Notes: generated by a model from the letters alone, not told the origin. A DNA stretch of 64,000 bases from Novosphingobium sp. KA1 (GCF_017309955.1 NZ_CP021247.1:3125001-3189000); one strand, 5' to 3'; positions 17,136-27,812 are shown, counted from the first letter of the stretch. Program-made: numbers and translations.

Positions 17136-19247
17136 ATGTCGAGCAGATTGGACGAAGTCGAGTGTTTTCTTTCGAACTGCGGTTTCGATAGAGGGCCATG
17201 GTTAGTTGCAGCTTTCGGAACCGGAATCCTGTGCTGGTTTACCTTGCCGGGGCCGGCGTACTGGATCGCATTCAGCGCCATTTGTGTCGTCATTGGAGCA
17301 GGGGGCGCGGCGTGGCGGGAGGGAAGGTCCCGTTATCCGTTCCTGCGCCGTGCCGCCTGGTCGCTGGCGGTGCTGATTCTTGCGGGTTTTCTGGTGATCT
17401 GGGGGAAGTCCGCGCTGGTCGGCACGGCCGCGATTTCGCGTCCGATTTCGGGCAGTCTGGTGGGGCGGGTGCTGTCGGTGGAGGAGCAACCGGCATTCTC
17501 GCGTGACAGGCTGGTGCTGGCAATGCGGGAACCGGGCACCGGGCGTGCGATCAAGGTCAGGGTCAACGTTTCGACACGCTTTGCACGCAACTCACAGGGG
17601 CTCTTGATTGCGCCGGGCGCATTGATCCGATTCCATGGCAGGCTGATTGCGCCTGCACCGCCGATGTTTCCGGGAGGCTACGATTTCGCCCGGGCGGCGT
17701 GGTTCTCCGGCCTGTCCGCGACGGGAAGCGTCACCGCGCCGATCGTGGTGCTTGCGCCGGGCGCGAGCGAGAGTGGAGATCGGTTGGCACGATGGCGTTC
17801 CGAACTTGCCGGCCATGTCCGGTCACGGCTCGCTCCCGCGGAAGCCGGAATCGCGGTTGCGCTTGTGACTGGCGATATGGGCAGCATCGGCGAAAGCGAT
17901 GCCCAGGCGATGCGCGATTCCGGGCTGGCGCATCTGCTTTCGATCAGTGGCCTGCATGTCAGCGCCGTGATCGGGGCGGTATATGTCGTCATCCTGCGGC
18001 TCCTGGCGCTTTTCCCCGCCGTTGCGCTGCGGGTCCGGCTACCTGTAGCGGCTGCGGCCGTCGGGGCGCTCGCCGGAATAGGCTACACGGTGCTTACAGG
18101 TTCTCAGGTACCCACGGTCCGCTCCTGTGCAGGGGCCCTGCTGGTACTGACTGCGCTGGCGCTGGGGCGAGAGGCCCTGTCGGTCCGCCTGCTTGCGGCA
18201 GCTGCGTTCGCGGTGATGCTGTTCTGGCCGGAGAGCATTGTCGGGCCGAGCTTCCAGATGAGTTTTGCGGCAGTTCTTGCCCTGATCGTTGTTGGCAATG
18301 CGGGGCCGATTCAGCGAATGCTGAGTCCGCGCGACGATGCTTGGCCGATGAAGCTGGCGCGCGCGCTGACGCTGATGCTGGTGACGGGCGTGGCGATCGA
18401 ATGTGTCCTGATGCCGATCGGGCTTTATCACTTCCACCGCGCCGGGGTGTACGGCGCACTTGCCAATCTGGTAGCCATACCGCTTACGACATTTGTCATC
18501 ATGCCGCTGGTTGCATTCAGCCTGCTGCTCGACCTTGCGGGTGTCGGTGAGCCGGTCTGGTGGCTGTCCGGGGAGGCGATCTCGATGCTCCTTGCGCTTG
18601 CCAGGAACGTCGCGCATTTCCCGGGTGCGGTCAGCGCCATGCCCAGGATGGGCGGCGGCCATTTCCTCCTTTTTGTCATCGGCGGGCTGTGGTTCGCGCT
18701 GTGGAGCCACCGGGTCCGTTTCTGGGGTGTTGTTCCCGCTGTCCTGGGGCTAGGCGGGCTGCTGATGGTGCAACCGCCGGACATCATGGTTTCCGGCGAT
18801 GGCCGCCATGTCGCTCTGGTGGTCGACAACGGCTCGAAGTTGGCCGTGCTGCGCGACGGTGTGGGGGACTATGCAAGAGACAGTCTCGTCGAGACTGCGG
18901 GGCTCCGGTCGGGAACGGTGGCCTTGCAGGATTGGTCGGGCGCGCGTTGCAACGCTGAGTTTTGCCTGGTGACGGTCGAGAAAACCGGACGGATCTGGCG
19001 GATCCTGCTTTCGCGCAACCGTGCGCATGTGCCTCTGGCTTCACTCGCTCGGGCCTGTGCTGCCAGCGACATCGTCATCGCCGATCGTTACCTGCCACCA
19101 GCGTGCAGCCCGAGATGGCTGAAATTCGATCGACAGGCGCTTGCGCGGACCGGCGGTGTAACGGTTGACCTTGGGAATGCGACTTTTCAGAGCGTTGCTC
19201 AGGAACAGGGCCAGCACGGTTGGTGGCGTACGGCACAAGGCGGCTGA
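17136..19247 (+). CDS. comEC: ComEC/Rec2-family DNA uptake channel protein
   Basis: About 703 aa from the ATG at 17136. In-frame ATGs at 17031 and 17040 are possible but would overlap the gltX promoter. The protein has an N-terminal DUF4131 region with membrane helices, then the competence domain with its hallmark GDMGSIGESDAQAMRDSG and HLLSISGLHVSAV (~residues 235-270), followed by many hydrophobic segments. The C-terminal part after ~residue 560 is a shortened remnant of the metallo-beta-lactamase-like domain without the HxHxDH metal motif. In competent bacteria ComEC carries single-stranded DNA across the inner membrane; whether this strain is competent is unknown. Confidence 0.9.
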   Translation: MSSRLDEVECFLSNCGFDRGPWLVAAFGTGILCWFTLPGPAYWIAFSAICVVIGAGGAAWREGRSRYPFLRRAAWSLAVLILAGFLVIWGKSALVGTAAISRPISGSLVGRVLSVEEQPAFSRDRLVLAMREPGTGRAIKVRVNVSTRFARNSQGLLIAPGALIRFHGRLIAPAPPMFPGGYDFARAAWFSGLSATGSVTAPIVVLAPGASESGDRLARWRSELAGHVRSRLAPAEAGIAVALVTGDMGSIGESDAQAMRDSGLAHLLSISGLHVSAVIGAVYVVILRLLALFPAVALRVRLPVAAAAVGALAGIGYTVLTGSQVPTVRSCAGALLVLTALALGREALSVRLLAAAAFAVMLFWPESIVGPSFQMSFAAVLALIVVGNAGPIQRMLSPRDDAWPMKLARALTLMLVTGVAIECVLMPIGLYHFHRAGVYGALANLVAIPLTTFVIMPLVAFSLLLDLAGVGEPVWWLSGEAISMLLALARNVAHFPGAVSAMPRMGGGHFLLFVIGGLWFALWSHRVRFWGVVPAVLGLGGLLMVQPPDIMVSGDGRHVALVVDNGSKLAVLRDGVGDYARDSLVETAGLRSGTVALQDWSGARCNAEFCLVTVEKTGRIWRILLSRNRAHVPLASLARACAASDIVIADRYLPPACSPRWLKFDRQALARTGGVTVDLGNATFQSVAQEQGQHGWWRTAQGG

Positions 19248-19261
19248 AAAACGGCGGGTTC

Positions 19262-19420
19262 ATGTCGCCCGGATACCGTTTTGCGCCGCCTATGCCTGGC
19301 GATTTGCGCCTGTTCCATACGTGGTTGGCGAAGGGAAAAACCATGCATCTTCGTGCAGCAAGCGCAGTGGCTGGGGCAGCCGAAGTCCGGGGTTCCGGCA
19401 GGCGGCTACCTCTCGTCAGT
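19262..19420 (+). pseudogene. Possible fragment of a GNAT (AAC(6')-like) acetyltransferase
   Basis: From the ATG at 19262 the frame reads PGYRFAPPMPGDLRLFHTWLAK, which looks like the N-terminus of GNAT acetyltransferases (YRFRPMTxxDLPLxxRWL). After a shift to another frame the DNA encodes FVQQAQWLGQPKSG, similar to the next block (HVxxWWGxP). The rest is absent, cut off by the 3' end of lexA on the other strand. Only ~50 residues support the call, so it is tentative. Confidence 0.35.
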
Positions 19421-20099
19421 GATACTGGCGAAGAATGCCGGTCAGCTTGCCTTGCACCTGAACTTCATCGGCGCCGTAGATCTGTGGTTCGTACGCGGCA
19501 TTCGCCGGATCGAGGCGAACCTTGCCGCCCTCGCGGCGCAAGTACTTGAGCGTCGCTTCCTCGCCGCGCACGAGCGCCACTACGATCTCGCCGTCACGGG
19601 CGATGTCGGTGCGCTTCACCAAGGCGAGATCGCCATCGAGAATGCCGGCTTCGATCATCGAGTCGCCGGATACTTCAAGAGCGTAGTGTTCTCCCGCTCC
19701 AAGCAGGGCGGCCGGCACAGGCAATGTAGACTGGCCTTCGAGTGCCTCGATCGGAACGCCCGCGGCAATGCGCCCGTGGAGCGGAATTTCGATCACGTCG
19801 TTTGCCGGAGCGCTGCTTGCCGCGACAGGCGCGGATTGCGGCACTTCGAGAGCCTTTGGCGTGGCAATCGGTTTGCTGGTGATGTCTTCGGGCTGGCGGA
19901 GCACTTCCAGAGCGCGCGCGCGGTTCGGCAGGCGCCGGATGAAGCCGCGTTCCTCGAGCGCGGAAATCAGGCGGTGCACCCCGGACTTCGACTTGAGGTC
20001 CAGCGCGTCCTTCATCTCTTCGAAGCTGGGCGAGACGCCGCTGTCCTCAAGCCTGAGCTGGATGAACCGGAGCAATTCGTGCTGCTTGCGCGTCAACAT
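19416..20099 (-). CDS. lexA: LexA, SOS response repressor
   Basis: 227 aa from the ATG at 20099 ([14 protein letters not shown]), chosen over an upstream in-frame start at 20180, which would overlap the operator. Residues 1-65 are the winged-helix DNA-binding domain ([20 protein letters not shown]). The C-terminal S24 peptidase domain has the Ala-Gly cleavage site in [10 protein letters not shown], nucleophile Ser in [11 protein letters not shown] and catalytic Lys in LALVKRTD. It represses DNA-damage genes and self-cleaves with RecA filaments. SOS boxes lie 54-90 bases upstream, indicating autoregulation. It lies downstream of moeA on the same strand. Confidence 0.96.
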   Translation of the reverse strand: MLTRKQHELLRFIQLRLEDSGVSPSFEEMKDALDLKSKSGVHRLISALEERGFIRRLPNRARALEVLRQPEDITSKPIATPKALEVPQSAPVAASSAPANDVIEIPLHGRIAAGVPIEALEGQSTLPVPAALLGAGEHYALEVSGDSMIEAGILDGDLALVKRTDIARDGEIVVALVRGEEATLKYLRREGGKVRLDPANAAYEPQIYGADEVQVQGKLTGILRQYH

Positions 20100-20152
20100 G
20101 TGGCCTGCCTCGCCTGATGGGCCGCGCGATGCGGCCTTGTTCCTCTCGCGTA

Positions 20153-20189
20153 GAACACTTCGAGTTCTGTTCGCGAACAATGCGAGAAC
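20153..20189. promoter_or_regulatory. SOS box(es) upstream of lexA
   Basis: GAAC-N7-GAAC at 20175-20189 is, on the minus strand, a perfect GTTC-N7-GTTC, the alphaproteobacterial LexA operator. A second arrangement, GAAC-N7-GTTC at 20153-20167, lies closer to the gene. Further GTTC/GAAC elements occur within 20139-20189. They sit in the moeA-lexA intergenic region, where the lexA promoter is expected. Confidence 0.8.
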
Positions 20190-20213
20190 AACTAAGCAAC
20201 GAAATGTGCATCG

Positions 20214-21433
20214 TCAAGCGATACCGCCATTCTGGAGCAAGTAGACCCGTACCGGATCTCCGGCTTCGGCGGCTGGCATGCCTGCCGGTCGATCGATGAG
20301 CACATTGCTGGCCGCCAGGGCGCCCAGTGCGCCGCTATCCTGGAGCACATGAGAGGTGACCGTCGCGCCGTCCCAGAGCCCCCGCAGGAATACCCGGCGA
20401 TCCGAACTGGCGGGAAGCGGTGCGGCAAGGCGTGCCTCGAATGACAGCGGGAGCGGGCTGCGCGCGCCCAGCATCGCGCGTAATACCGGCAGCAGGAAAT
20501 GATAGGCGGTGACCAGACTGGACACGGGATTGCCGGGCAGGCCGAGCACGATCTGTTGGCGCGCGCTTGCAGTCTTGACGGCAACCAGCAGCGGCTTGCC
20601 CGGCTTGATGGCCACGCGCCAGAAGTCGATCCGGGCGCCCCACGCTTCGAGGGCGGGACGGATCAGGTCATGATCGCCGACGGATGCCCCGCCGCTGGTG
20701 ATGACAAGGTCCACGTTTTTGGCGGATTCGAAGGCGGCAAGCAGGGCGTCGAGATGGTCGGCGACCGGTCCGATCCGCGTGATTTCCACCGGAAGGGTCC
20801 GTGCGAGGGCCGCGAGCATCACGCCATTGCTGGCGGGGACCTGATGTGTTTCGCAGGTTTCCGGATCGGGCGCGAGTTCGTCGCCGCTGTCGATCACCGC
20901 GATGCGCGGCATGCGGCAGACGGGGAGGTGCTTGTGACCGGCGGCAATTGCCAGGGCCGCCTGCGCGGGGCCAATCCGGATGCCCGCCGGCAGGATTTCG
21001 CGGCCCTCCGGAAAGTCCATGCCTCGGCAGCGGATGTGCTTGCCGGCAGGAGAGGGGCCGTCGCCGGTCAGCGTGATATGATGATCATCGCGGGCAAGGT
21101 CTTCCTGTACGATCACCGCATCGGCGCCTGCAGGAAGGAGTGCGCCGGTGGAAATGCGCACGGCCTGCCCCGGGGCGACCGTCTCGGCATAAGGATGGCC
21201 GGCTGCGCTTTCGCCGATGACGTGCCACGGACCGGCCAGATCGCTGGAGGCGACGGCATAACCGTCCATGGCCGAGACATCGGCGGCAGGTTGGGTGCGC
21301 CGCGCGAACAGCGGCTCGGCGAGATAGCGCCCGAGTGCGCCTTCCATGTCGACCCGCTCGATCGACAGCGGGGTGACCAGTTTCAGCAGCCTTTCCTGTG
21401 CCTGCTCGAGCGTCAGCATTCGACCTGGGGTCA

Positions 21434-21434
<1 letters not shown>
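20214..21434 (-). CDS. moeA: Molybdopterin molybdotransferase
   Basis: 406 aa. Inserts molybdate into adenylylated molybdopterin, the last step of Mo-cofactor synthesis. Visible features: N-terminal [20 protein letters not shown], the molybdopterin-binding motif [13 protein letters not shown], and GLPGNPVSS. Domain order and length fit MoeA. The ATG overlaps the moaC stop (ATGA), so moaC-moeA form a coupled pair. The nitrate/xanthine-type molybdoenzymes that would use the cofactor are not in this window. Confidence 0.95.
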
Positions 21435-21916
<482 letters not shown>

Positions 21917-21952
21917 TTCGGGCGGTTCGTCCGGGCTACAAGGTGACAGGTC

Positions 21953-21974
21953 GGTTGACACGGTTGACACGGTT
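21953..21974. repeat. Short tandem repeat GGTTGACAC x2.4 upstream of moaC
   Basis: Two perfect adjacent copies of GGTTGACAC followed by GGTT, starting 37 bases upstream of the moaC start codon. It may contribute TTGACA-like promoter elements or be a binding site; nothing more can be said. Confidence 0.5.
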
Positions 21975-22150
21975 CTGAAGTGAAAGCGCGCTGGCTGCCG
22001 AACGGGCGGATTTGCGCGCTTTCAACGAAGAACAGGCGATCGGTCATGACACCGCGATGGCAGAATTCGGCGTGGTAGGACAGGTGCTCCGGGGCAATTT
22101 TCGCAAGATCGGTCAGGATGGCCGGGGTCATTGCGGGCAATGTGGTGACC

Positions 22151-23047
22151 ATGACGCAAACCTCGAAAAGACCTGAGCATTCCAGGCGCCGCTATCTCGA
22201 GCGGATGGCGCGCGTGGTGGAGCGGATCGAGGCCGAGCCGGATGCCGCGGCCGACCTCGAAACGATCGCAGCTTGGGCGGGGTTCTCGCCGTTTCACTTC
22301 CATCGCCAGTTCCGGGCCCTGTGCGGGATGCCGCTTCAGCGTTTCGTGCAGCTTTCCCGGTTGCACCGGGCCGCGATGCAACTTGCATTCCGCCCCGGCA
22401 CCCGGGTGATCGACGCGGCGCTGGATGCCGGATACGAGGCGCCCGAGGCATTTGCGCGGGCGTTCCGCGCGCGGCTTGGCCAGACACCATCGGCATTTCG
22501 ATCGGCGCCGGACTGGTCGGCGTGGGAGGCGGTGAGTGCGTCACTTCAGGCAGCAAGGAGCAAGGCCATGAATGACGTCATGACGACAGCAGTCGAGATC
22601 CGTGAATTTGCCGCCGTGCGTGTGGCGGTGATGGAGCATCGCGGCGATCCTGCGGGCATCGGGGATAGCATCCGCCGCTTTATCGACTGGCGCAGGGAAT
22701 TTGGTTTTTCGCCGGGTAAAAGCCGTACTTTCAATGTCTTTCCGACGGATCCTCGCACCGCAGTCGAAGGCGGTCACCGCGTATGGCTCTGTGCCTCCGT
22801 GCCGTCATGGTTTGTGGGCGACGACCGGGTTCGGGTGGAGGAGATCCCCGGTGGTCGGTGCGCGGTCCTGGCCGTTACCGGCCCGGCGATGGATCTGGAG
22901 GAACCGGCGACGCTGCTCTACCGGGACTGGTTGCCGGCCAGCGGCGAAACCCTTCGCGATTTCCCGCTCTTCTGCGAACGGGGGCGCCTCTATCCGCAAG
23001 TGTCCGCGGCAGAGGCGCTTACCGAATTGATCTTGCCGCTGGCCTGA
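22151..23047 (+). CDS. AraC-family regulator with GyrI-like effector domain
   Basis: About 298 aa from the ATG at 22151 (an ATG at 22118 is the alternative). Residues ~10-115 are the double helix-turn-helix AraC domain (LETIAAWAGFSPFHFHRQF, later DAALDAGYEAPEAFARAF). Residues ~140-298 are a GyrI-like small-molecule-binding domain (VEIREFAAVRVAVMEHRGD, then GGRCAVLAVTGP). Proteins of this layout (Rob/SoxS-like DNA-binding plus GyrI) often respond to toxic or hydrophobic compounds. It interrupts the otherwise co-oriented trpC-moaC gene order and ends four bases before the convergent trpC. Confidence 0.88.
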   Translation: MTQTSKRPEHSRRRYLERMARVVERIEAEPDAAADLETIAAWAGFSPFHFHRQFRALCGMPLQRFVQLSRLHRAAMQLAFRPGTRVIDAALDAGYEAPEAFARAFRARLGQTPSAFRSAPDWSAWEAVSASLQAARSKAMNDVMTTAVEIREFAAVRVAVMEHRGDPAGIGDSIRRFIDWRREFGFSPGKSRTFNVFPTDPRTAVEGGHRVWLCASVPSWFVGDDRVRVEEIPGGRCAVLAVTGPAMDLEEPATLLYRDWLPASGETLRDFPLFCERGRLYPQVSAAEALTELILPLA

Positions 23048-23050
23048 GGA

Positions 23051-23842
23051 TCAGGCGCCGGTCAGCAAGGCGCGGGTTGCCGCCTCGACATCTGCTTCCC
23101 GCATCAGGCTTTCGCCGACGAGGAAGGTCCGTGCGCCGCAACCTGAGAGTCTTTCGAGGTCGGCGTGGGTGTTGATGCCGCTTTCGGCGACGAGCAGCGT
23201 GCCTTCGGGGGCCAGCGGGGCAAGCCGCTCGGTGGTGCCGATATCGGTGACGAAGCGCTTGAGGTCGCGGTTGTTCACGCCGATCAACCTTGATTTCAAG
23301 CGACTTGCGCGCTCCATTTCGGATTCGTTGTGAACTTCGACAAGGCAATCCATGCCGCGTTCGTGGGCAGCGGCTTCGATCTCGGCCATCAGCACGTCAT
23401 CGAGAGCGGCAACAATGATGAGGATCGCGTCGGCACCGATCGAGCGGGCCTCGGCCACCTGCCAGGGATCGACCATGAAGTCCTTGCGGATCACTGGCAG
23501 CGAGCACGCCGCGCGGGCGTCCATCAGGAAGTCCTCATGACCCTGGAAGTAGGGCGCGTCGGTCAGCACCGAAAGGCAGGCGGCGCCGCCGCGCTCATAG
23601 GCCAGGGCATGTTCGGCCGGACGGAAATCAGGCCGAATCAGTCCTTTGGACGGCGAAGCTTTCTTGATTTCGGCGATCAGTGCGAAGCCGGTCGTGGCCT
23701 TTGCGCGCAAGGCCGTCTCGAACCCGCGCGGGGCGGTCTGATAGGCGGCATGCGCGTCGAGGTCGGCCATTGTGGCGACGGCCTTGCGCTCGGCAACTTC
23801 CTCGCGCTTGGTGTCGCAGATCTCGGTAAGCTTGTCGGACAT
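23051..23842 (-). CDS. trpC: Indole-3-glycerol phosphate synthase
   Basis: 263 aa TIM-barrel enzyme of tryptophan synthesis, closing the indole ring of CdRP. Active-site blocks are [36 protein letters not shown] and VAESGI. It is a stand-alone trpC, not fused to trpF. It lies 20 bases after trpD as the last gene of the trpE-x-trpG-trpD-trpC run. Confidence 0.97.
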   Translation of the reverse strand: MSDKLTEICDTKREEVAERKAVATMADLDAHAAYQTAPRGFETALRAKATTGFALIAEIKKASPSKGLIRPDFRPAEHALAYERGGAACLSVLTDAPYFQGHEDFLMDARAACSLPVIRKDFMVDPWQVAEARSIGADAILIIVAALDDVLMAEIEAAAHERGMDCLVEVHNESEMERASRLKSRLIGVNNRDLKRFVTDIGTTERLAPLAPEGTLLVAESGINTHADLERLSGCGARTFLVGESLMREADVEAATRALLTGA

Positions 23843-23861
23843 CGTATCCCTCTCGCGCGGC

Positions 23862-24863
23862 TCAGGCCTTGAGCGCGGAAATCCAGCAGTTGAGCAGGGC
23901 GTTGGCGAGGCCCTTGTCGATGGCTTCGGCCGCTTCCTCGACGCCGTCGCGCCAGGTCTCGACCTCGCCCGCCACGATCAGCGCGCCAGCGGCGTTGAGC
24001 AGCACGGCGTCTCGGTAAGGACCGTGCTCGCCCATGAGCAGGCGTCGCAGGGCATCGGCGTTGTAGGCGGCATCGCCGCCGCGGATCGCGCCGACCGGCG
24101 AGACCGGGAGGCCGACGTCGCCGGGCGAGACGCGGCGCATCGACAGTTCGCCGTGCCGGATTTCAGCCACTTCGTTGCCGCCGGCAAGGCTCAGTTCGTC
24201 GAGCCCCTCGTCGCCGGAGATGACCAGCGAGTGCTCGCTGCCGAGGTGCATCAGCGCTTCGGCATAGATCGGAACGTAAGCCGGGCGCGCGATGCCGACG
24301 AGCTGGCGGCGCACGTTGGCGGGGTTCGCCAGCGGCCCCATCAGGTTAAAGATGGTGCGGCGGCCGATCGCCTTGCGGATCGGCATGATGCGGCCCATCG
24401 AGGGGTGATGGCGCGCGGCAAAGAGGAAGCAGATGCCAAGGTCGGCCAGCGTTTCTTCCGCTGTCTCGGCCGCGCGGTCGAGATTGAGGCCGAGCGCCTC
24501 CAGCGTATCGGCCGCGCCCGCCTTGGAGCTGGCGGCACGGTTGCCGTGCTTGGCGACCGGCACGCCGCAGGCCGCGACCACCAGCGATACTGCGGTGGAG
24601 ACGTTGAGCGTGTGATGGCCGTCGCCGCCGGTTCCGCAGACGTCGATGGCGTTGGCGGGCGCCTGGATCGGGATCATGCGCGCCCGCATGGCACGGGCGG
24701 CGCCGGTGATCTCGCTGGCGGTCTCGCCGCGTTCGGTGAGGGCCAGCAGGAAGTGCACGATGGCATCGTCGCCCACGCGGCCGTCGAGGATGGCGCCAAA
24801 AGCCTGTTCGGCCTCGGCTTCCTCGATGGGGTGGAGGGGATCGGGCAGGATCATCGTGGTCAT
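23862..24863 (-). CDS. trpD: Anthranilate phosphoribosyltransferase
   Basis: 333 aa. Transfers phosphoribose from PRPP to anthranilate. Signature motifs are [17 protein letters not shown] (PRPP binding), [18 protein letters not shown] and [11 protein letters not shown]. Length is standard for the stand-alone enzyme. The start overlaps the trpG stop by four bases, indicating translational coupling. Confidence 0.97.
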   Translation of the reverse strand: MTTMILPDPLHPIEEAEAEQAFGAILDGRVGDDAIVHFLLALTERGETASEITGAARAMRARMIPIQAPANAIDVCGTGGDGHHTLNVSTAVSLVVAACGVPVAKHGNRAASSKAGAADTLEALGLNLDRAAETAEETLADLGICFLFAARHHPSMGRIMPIRKAIGRRTIFNLMGPLANPANVRRQLVGIARPAYVPIYAEALMHLGSEHSLVISGDEGLDELSLAGGNEVAEIRHGELSMRRVSPGDVGLPVSPVGAIRGGDAAYNADALRRLLMGEHGPYRDAVLLNAAGALIVAGEVETWRDGVEEAAEAIDKGLANALLNCWISALKA

Positions 24864-25471
24864 GCCGCCGCCAGGCCGGTGTCGAGGCGTGCCGGGAGCT
24901 TCGGTTCGATGCCGCAGATCCGCAGGAAGTTCGCCAGCATCGCATGGCCGTGCTGGGTGGCGATGCTTTCCGGGTGGAACTGCACGCCGTGGATCGGCAG
25001 CTCGGCATGGCGGAAGCCCATGACGTGGCCATCGTCCGATCGGGCATTGACCACCAGGGCCTCGGGAATGTCCTCGACGATCAGCGAGTGATAGCGCGTG
25101 GCCGTGAAGGGCGAGGGCAGGCCCGCGAACAGGCCCGTGCCGTCATGGGTTACGGGGCTGGTCTTGCCGTGCATCAGCCCGCCGCGCACTACCTTGCCGC
25201 CGAAATACTGGCCGATCGACTGGTGGCCGAGGCATACGCCGAGCAGCGGTTTCCCGGCATCGGCCGCCGCGCCCACGAGATCGAGGCTGATGCCCGCCTC
25301 GTTGGGGGTGCAGGGGCCGGGTGAGATCAGGAAACCCTGCGCGCCGCTGGAGATCGCCTGCCCGGCGGAGAGCGCATCGTTGCGCACCACTTCGACTTCG
25401 GTGCCCAGTTCCATCACGTAATGGACCAGGTTCCAGGTGAAGCTGTCATAATTGTCGATGACGAGGATCAT
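24860..25471 (-). CDS. trpG: Anthranilate synthase component II (glutamine amidotransferase)
   Basis: 203 aa class I glutamine amidotransferase supplying ammonia to TrpE. The nucleophilic Cys is in [15 protein letters not shown] and the His-Glu pair in [13 protein letters not shown]-terminal [17 protein letters not shown] is typical of TrpG/PabA. It may also serve folate synthesis as PabA. ATG overlaps the upstream lipoprotein stop (ATGA) and its own stop overlaps trpD. Confidence 0.96.
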   Translation of the reverse strand: MILVIDNYDSFTWNLVHYVMELGTEVEVVRNDALSAGQAISSGAQGFLISPGPCTPNEAGISLDLVGAAADAGKPLLGVCLGHQSIGQYFGGKVVRGGLMHGKTSPVTHDGTGLFAGLPSPFTATRYHSLIVEDIPEALVVNARSDDGHVMGFRHAELPIHGVQFHPESIATQHGHAMLANFLRICGIEPKLPARLDTGLAAA

Positions 25472-26268
25472 GGCCTGTCCTTTCCGTTAGAGCCCTTCGC
25501 GCTTTTCTCGACGACGATCAAGGGGCCGAGCGGCGGTCCGCCGTCCACGCGCCCATGTTCGGGGTCCCATAGCGAGGACACGCTGCCGTCGAGAAACAGC
25601 GCGTTGGGGCAATCGAGCTTGTCGCGGAAGAGCCGCGCCAGCTTGCCGAACGAGACCGGCTCGTCCGAAATGATGAAATGGGCGCGGCCCTGCCGGTCGA
25701 CACCGACGCCGTTGCGCAGCTTGAGCGACTGGCCGTCCGCGTCGATCTTCGGATGCAGTTTGCCGTCCACCACCAGCATCGGGCCCGACTGGGTGCCGAA
25801 GTCGGGCCGGTTGTCGACATGGGCGGCGAAGTCCTCGCTCGTGCGGATCTGCCAGTGGCCCGCTGCATCGCCGAAGAACACGCCGTTGGGCAGGAGGTGG
25901 AAGTTCCCCCAGCCCTCGTTGGTGTTGATCGCATGGATGCGCTGGCCCTCGATCACGGCATAACCGATGGGCTTGCCGTCCGCGTCGAACATCCCGCCGT
26001 TCATCGCGAAGGCGACGGCGTGGCTGCCCGAGGGACGGTTCACCGCAAGCTGCGAGAGGCTGCGATAGGGGGCGCCGTCCTTCGGACCCAGCACGAGGTG
26101 GATCGTGTGGCGACCGGGCGTGGCGGTGCAGTGCGTGAAACTCGCGCCTTCGAACGAAGCGCCTTCACAGGGCGGCGGAGGCGGGGCTTCCGCTTTCCGC
26201 TGATCCTGCTGGGCGCCCGACGAACAGGCGGCGAGAGTGAACGCAGCCGCCAGGGCTGCGTGCCTCAC
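25468..26268 (-). CDS. Phosphodiester glycosidase (NAGPA-like) lipoprotein inside the trp operon
   Basis: About 266 aa. I set the start at the GTG at 26268, which overlaps the trpE stop (GTGA) and puts a lipoprotein signal at the N-terminus ([13 protein letters not shown], Cys as the lipidated residue). Longer frames begin with Arg-rich sequence inside trpE. The mature part matches the NAGPA/phosphodiester glycosidase family: [46 protein letters not shown] and [12 protein letters not shown]. The family contains enzymes that cut sugar-phosphodiester bonds. An exported enzyme coupled on both sides to tryptophan genes is unexpected; its link to tryptophan or envelope metabolism is unknown. Confidence 0.85.
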   Translation of the reverse strand: MRHAALAAAFTLAACSSGAQQDQRKAEAPPPPPCEGASFEGASFTHCTATPGRHTIHLVLGPKDGAPYRSLSQLAVNRPSGSHAVAFAMNGGMFDADGKPIGYAVIEGQRIHAINTNEGWGNFHLLPNGVFFGDAAGHWQIRTSEDFAAHVDNRPDFGTQSGPMLVVDGKLHPKIDADGQSLKLRNGVGVDRQGRAHFIISDEPVSFGKLARLFRDKLDCPNALFLDGSVSSLWDPEHGRVDGGPPLGPLIVVEKSAKGSNGKDRP

Positions 26269-27776
26269 TGGCCGAAGCCCGGTTCTCCGGCGACGCGGAT
26301 CGCTTCGCGGGCGGCGGCGAACAGGGCGCCGGACTTGGCCTCGCACTCGTGGTGCTCGTAGTCGGGATCGCTGTCAGCGACGATGCCGGCCCCGGCCTGG
26401 ACGTGGAGCACGCCGTCCTTCAGCACCCCGGTGCGCAGGACGATGCACGAATCGACCGAGCCGTCGGGACCGAAATAGCCGACGCCGCCCGCATAGGCAC
26501 CGCGGGTTTCGGGTTCGAGGCTGGCGATGATCTCGCAGGCCCGGACCTTGGGGGCGCCCGAGACGGTGCCTGCCGGGAAGCCCGCGAAGACCGCGTCGAT
26601 GGCGTCGTGCTTGTTCGTGTCGAGCCTGCCGATCACGTTCGAGACGATGTGCATCACGTGGCTGTAACGCTCGATCGTGTAGCTGTCGGTCACTTCCACG
26701 GAGCCGGCAGCGGAGACGCGGCCGACGTCGTTGCGGCCGAGGTCGAGCAGCATGAGGTGTTCGGCGCGCTCCTTGGGATCGGCCAGCAGGCTGATCTCGT
26801 TGGCCTTGTCCTCCGCCACCGTCTTGCCGCGCGGACGCGTGCCCGCGATCGGTCGGATGGTGACTTCGCCCTCGCGCACGCGGACCAGGATTTCCGGGCT
26901 CGAACCGATCAGCGCGAAGCCGGGCAGGTCGAGGAAATAGAGGAACGGCGAGGGATTCACGCGGCGCAGCGAGCGATAGAGGGCGACCGGCGGCAGCGGG
27001 AATTCGCAAGTGAAGCGCTGGGCCAGCACGATCTGGAAGATGTCGCCCGCCTCGATGTAGTCCTTCGCGCGGGTGACCATCGCCTTGTAGTCGTCCGCGG
27101 CCATGACCGGCGTACGCACCGGCTCCGGCAGGTCGGCGATGGCGGGCGAGGCGGGGACCGGCGCGGCGAGCTTGCGCAGCGCTTCGTCGATCCGCTCGGC
27201 GGCGGCTTCGACAAGGCTCTCGGGCGTGCCGTTTTCCGGCCAGAGCGGGGCAACGCAGAACAGTTCGTCGCTCAGCCGGTCGAACACGAGGATCAGCGAG
27301 GGGCGGACAAACAGCATGTCGGGCAGTTCGAGCGCGCTTTGCGGGGCGCGCGGCAGCTTCTCGACAAGGCCGATCGTCTCGTAGCCGAAATAGCCGACGA
27401 GGCAGGCGAGGGCCTTGGGGAGCTCCGCCGGCACATCGAAGCGGCAGGCCTCGACCAGACCGCGCAGTTCGACCAGGGTATCGCCCGGCAGCGGCGCGAA
27501 GGCCTCGCGGTCGTGCTGCCACTTGCGGTTGATCGCGCAGGCATGGCCCTCGGCGCGGAACACGAGGTCCGGGTCGAGGCCCAGCAGGCTGTAGCGGCCG
27601 CGCACGGCGCCGCCTTCCACCGATTCGAGCAGGAAGTCGCCGCGCCCTTCGGTGAAGAGCTTCAGGGCGGCGGCAACGGGCGTTTCGGTATCGGCGACGA
27701 GGCTGCGCCACAGCAGCGCGGGCTTACCCTCGCGCAGCCGTGCCAGTGCCTCTTCGCGATCCGATTCGCGCTTCAT
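26265..27776 (-). CDS. trpE: Anthranilate synthase component I
   Basis: 503 aa. Converts chorismate to anthranilate with ammonia from TrpG. The N-terminal domain carries the LLES feedback motif (FLLESVEGGAVRGRYS), expected to bind tryptophan. The C-terminal chorismate-binding domain has PSPFLYFLDL, GSSPEILVRV, IAGTRPRGKT, LLDLGRNDVGRV and FPAGTVSGAPK. It lies 36 bases downstream of ppiD and starts the coupled trp gene run. No leader peptide or attenuator is visible in that short gap. Confidence 0.97.
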   Translation of the reverse strand: MKRESDREEALARLREGKPALLWRSLVADTETPVAAALKLFTEGRGDFLLESVEGGAVRGRYSLLGLDPDLVFRAEGHACAINRKWQHDREAFAPLPGDTLVELRGLVEACRFDVPAELPKALACLVGYFGYETIGLVEKLPRAPQSALELPDMLFVRPSLILVFDRLSDELFCVAPLWPENGTPESLVEAAAERIDEALRKLAAPVPASPAIADLPEPVRTPVMAADDYKAMVTRAKDYIEAGDIFQIVLAQRFTCEFPLPPVALYRSLRRVNPSPFLYFLDLPGFALIGSSPEILVRVREGEVTIRPIAGTRPRGKTVAEDKANEISLLADPKERAEHLMLLDLGRNDVGRVSAAGSVEVTDSYTIERYSHVMHIVSNVIGRLDTNKHDAIDAVFAGFPAGTVSGAPKVRACEIIASLEPETRGAYAGGVGYFGPDGSVDSCIVLRTGVLKDGVLHVQAGAGIVADSDPDYEHHECEAKSGALFAAAREAIRVAGEPGFGQ

Positions 27777-27812
27777 ATCGGTGGGTGTCCTTCTTTTTCG
27801 GGTAGTTGAGGG

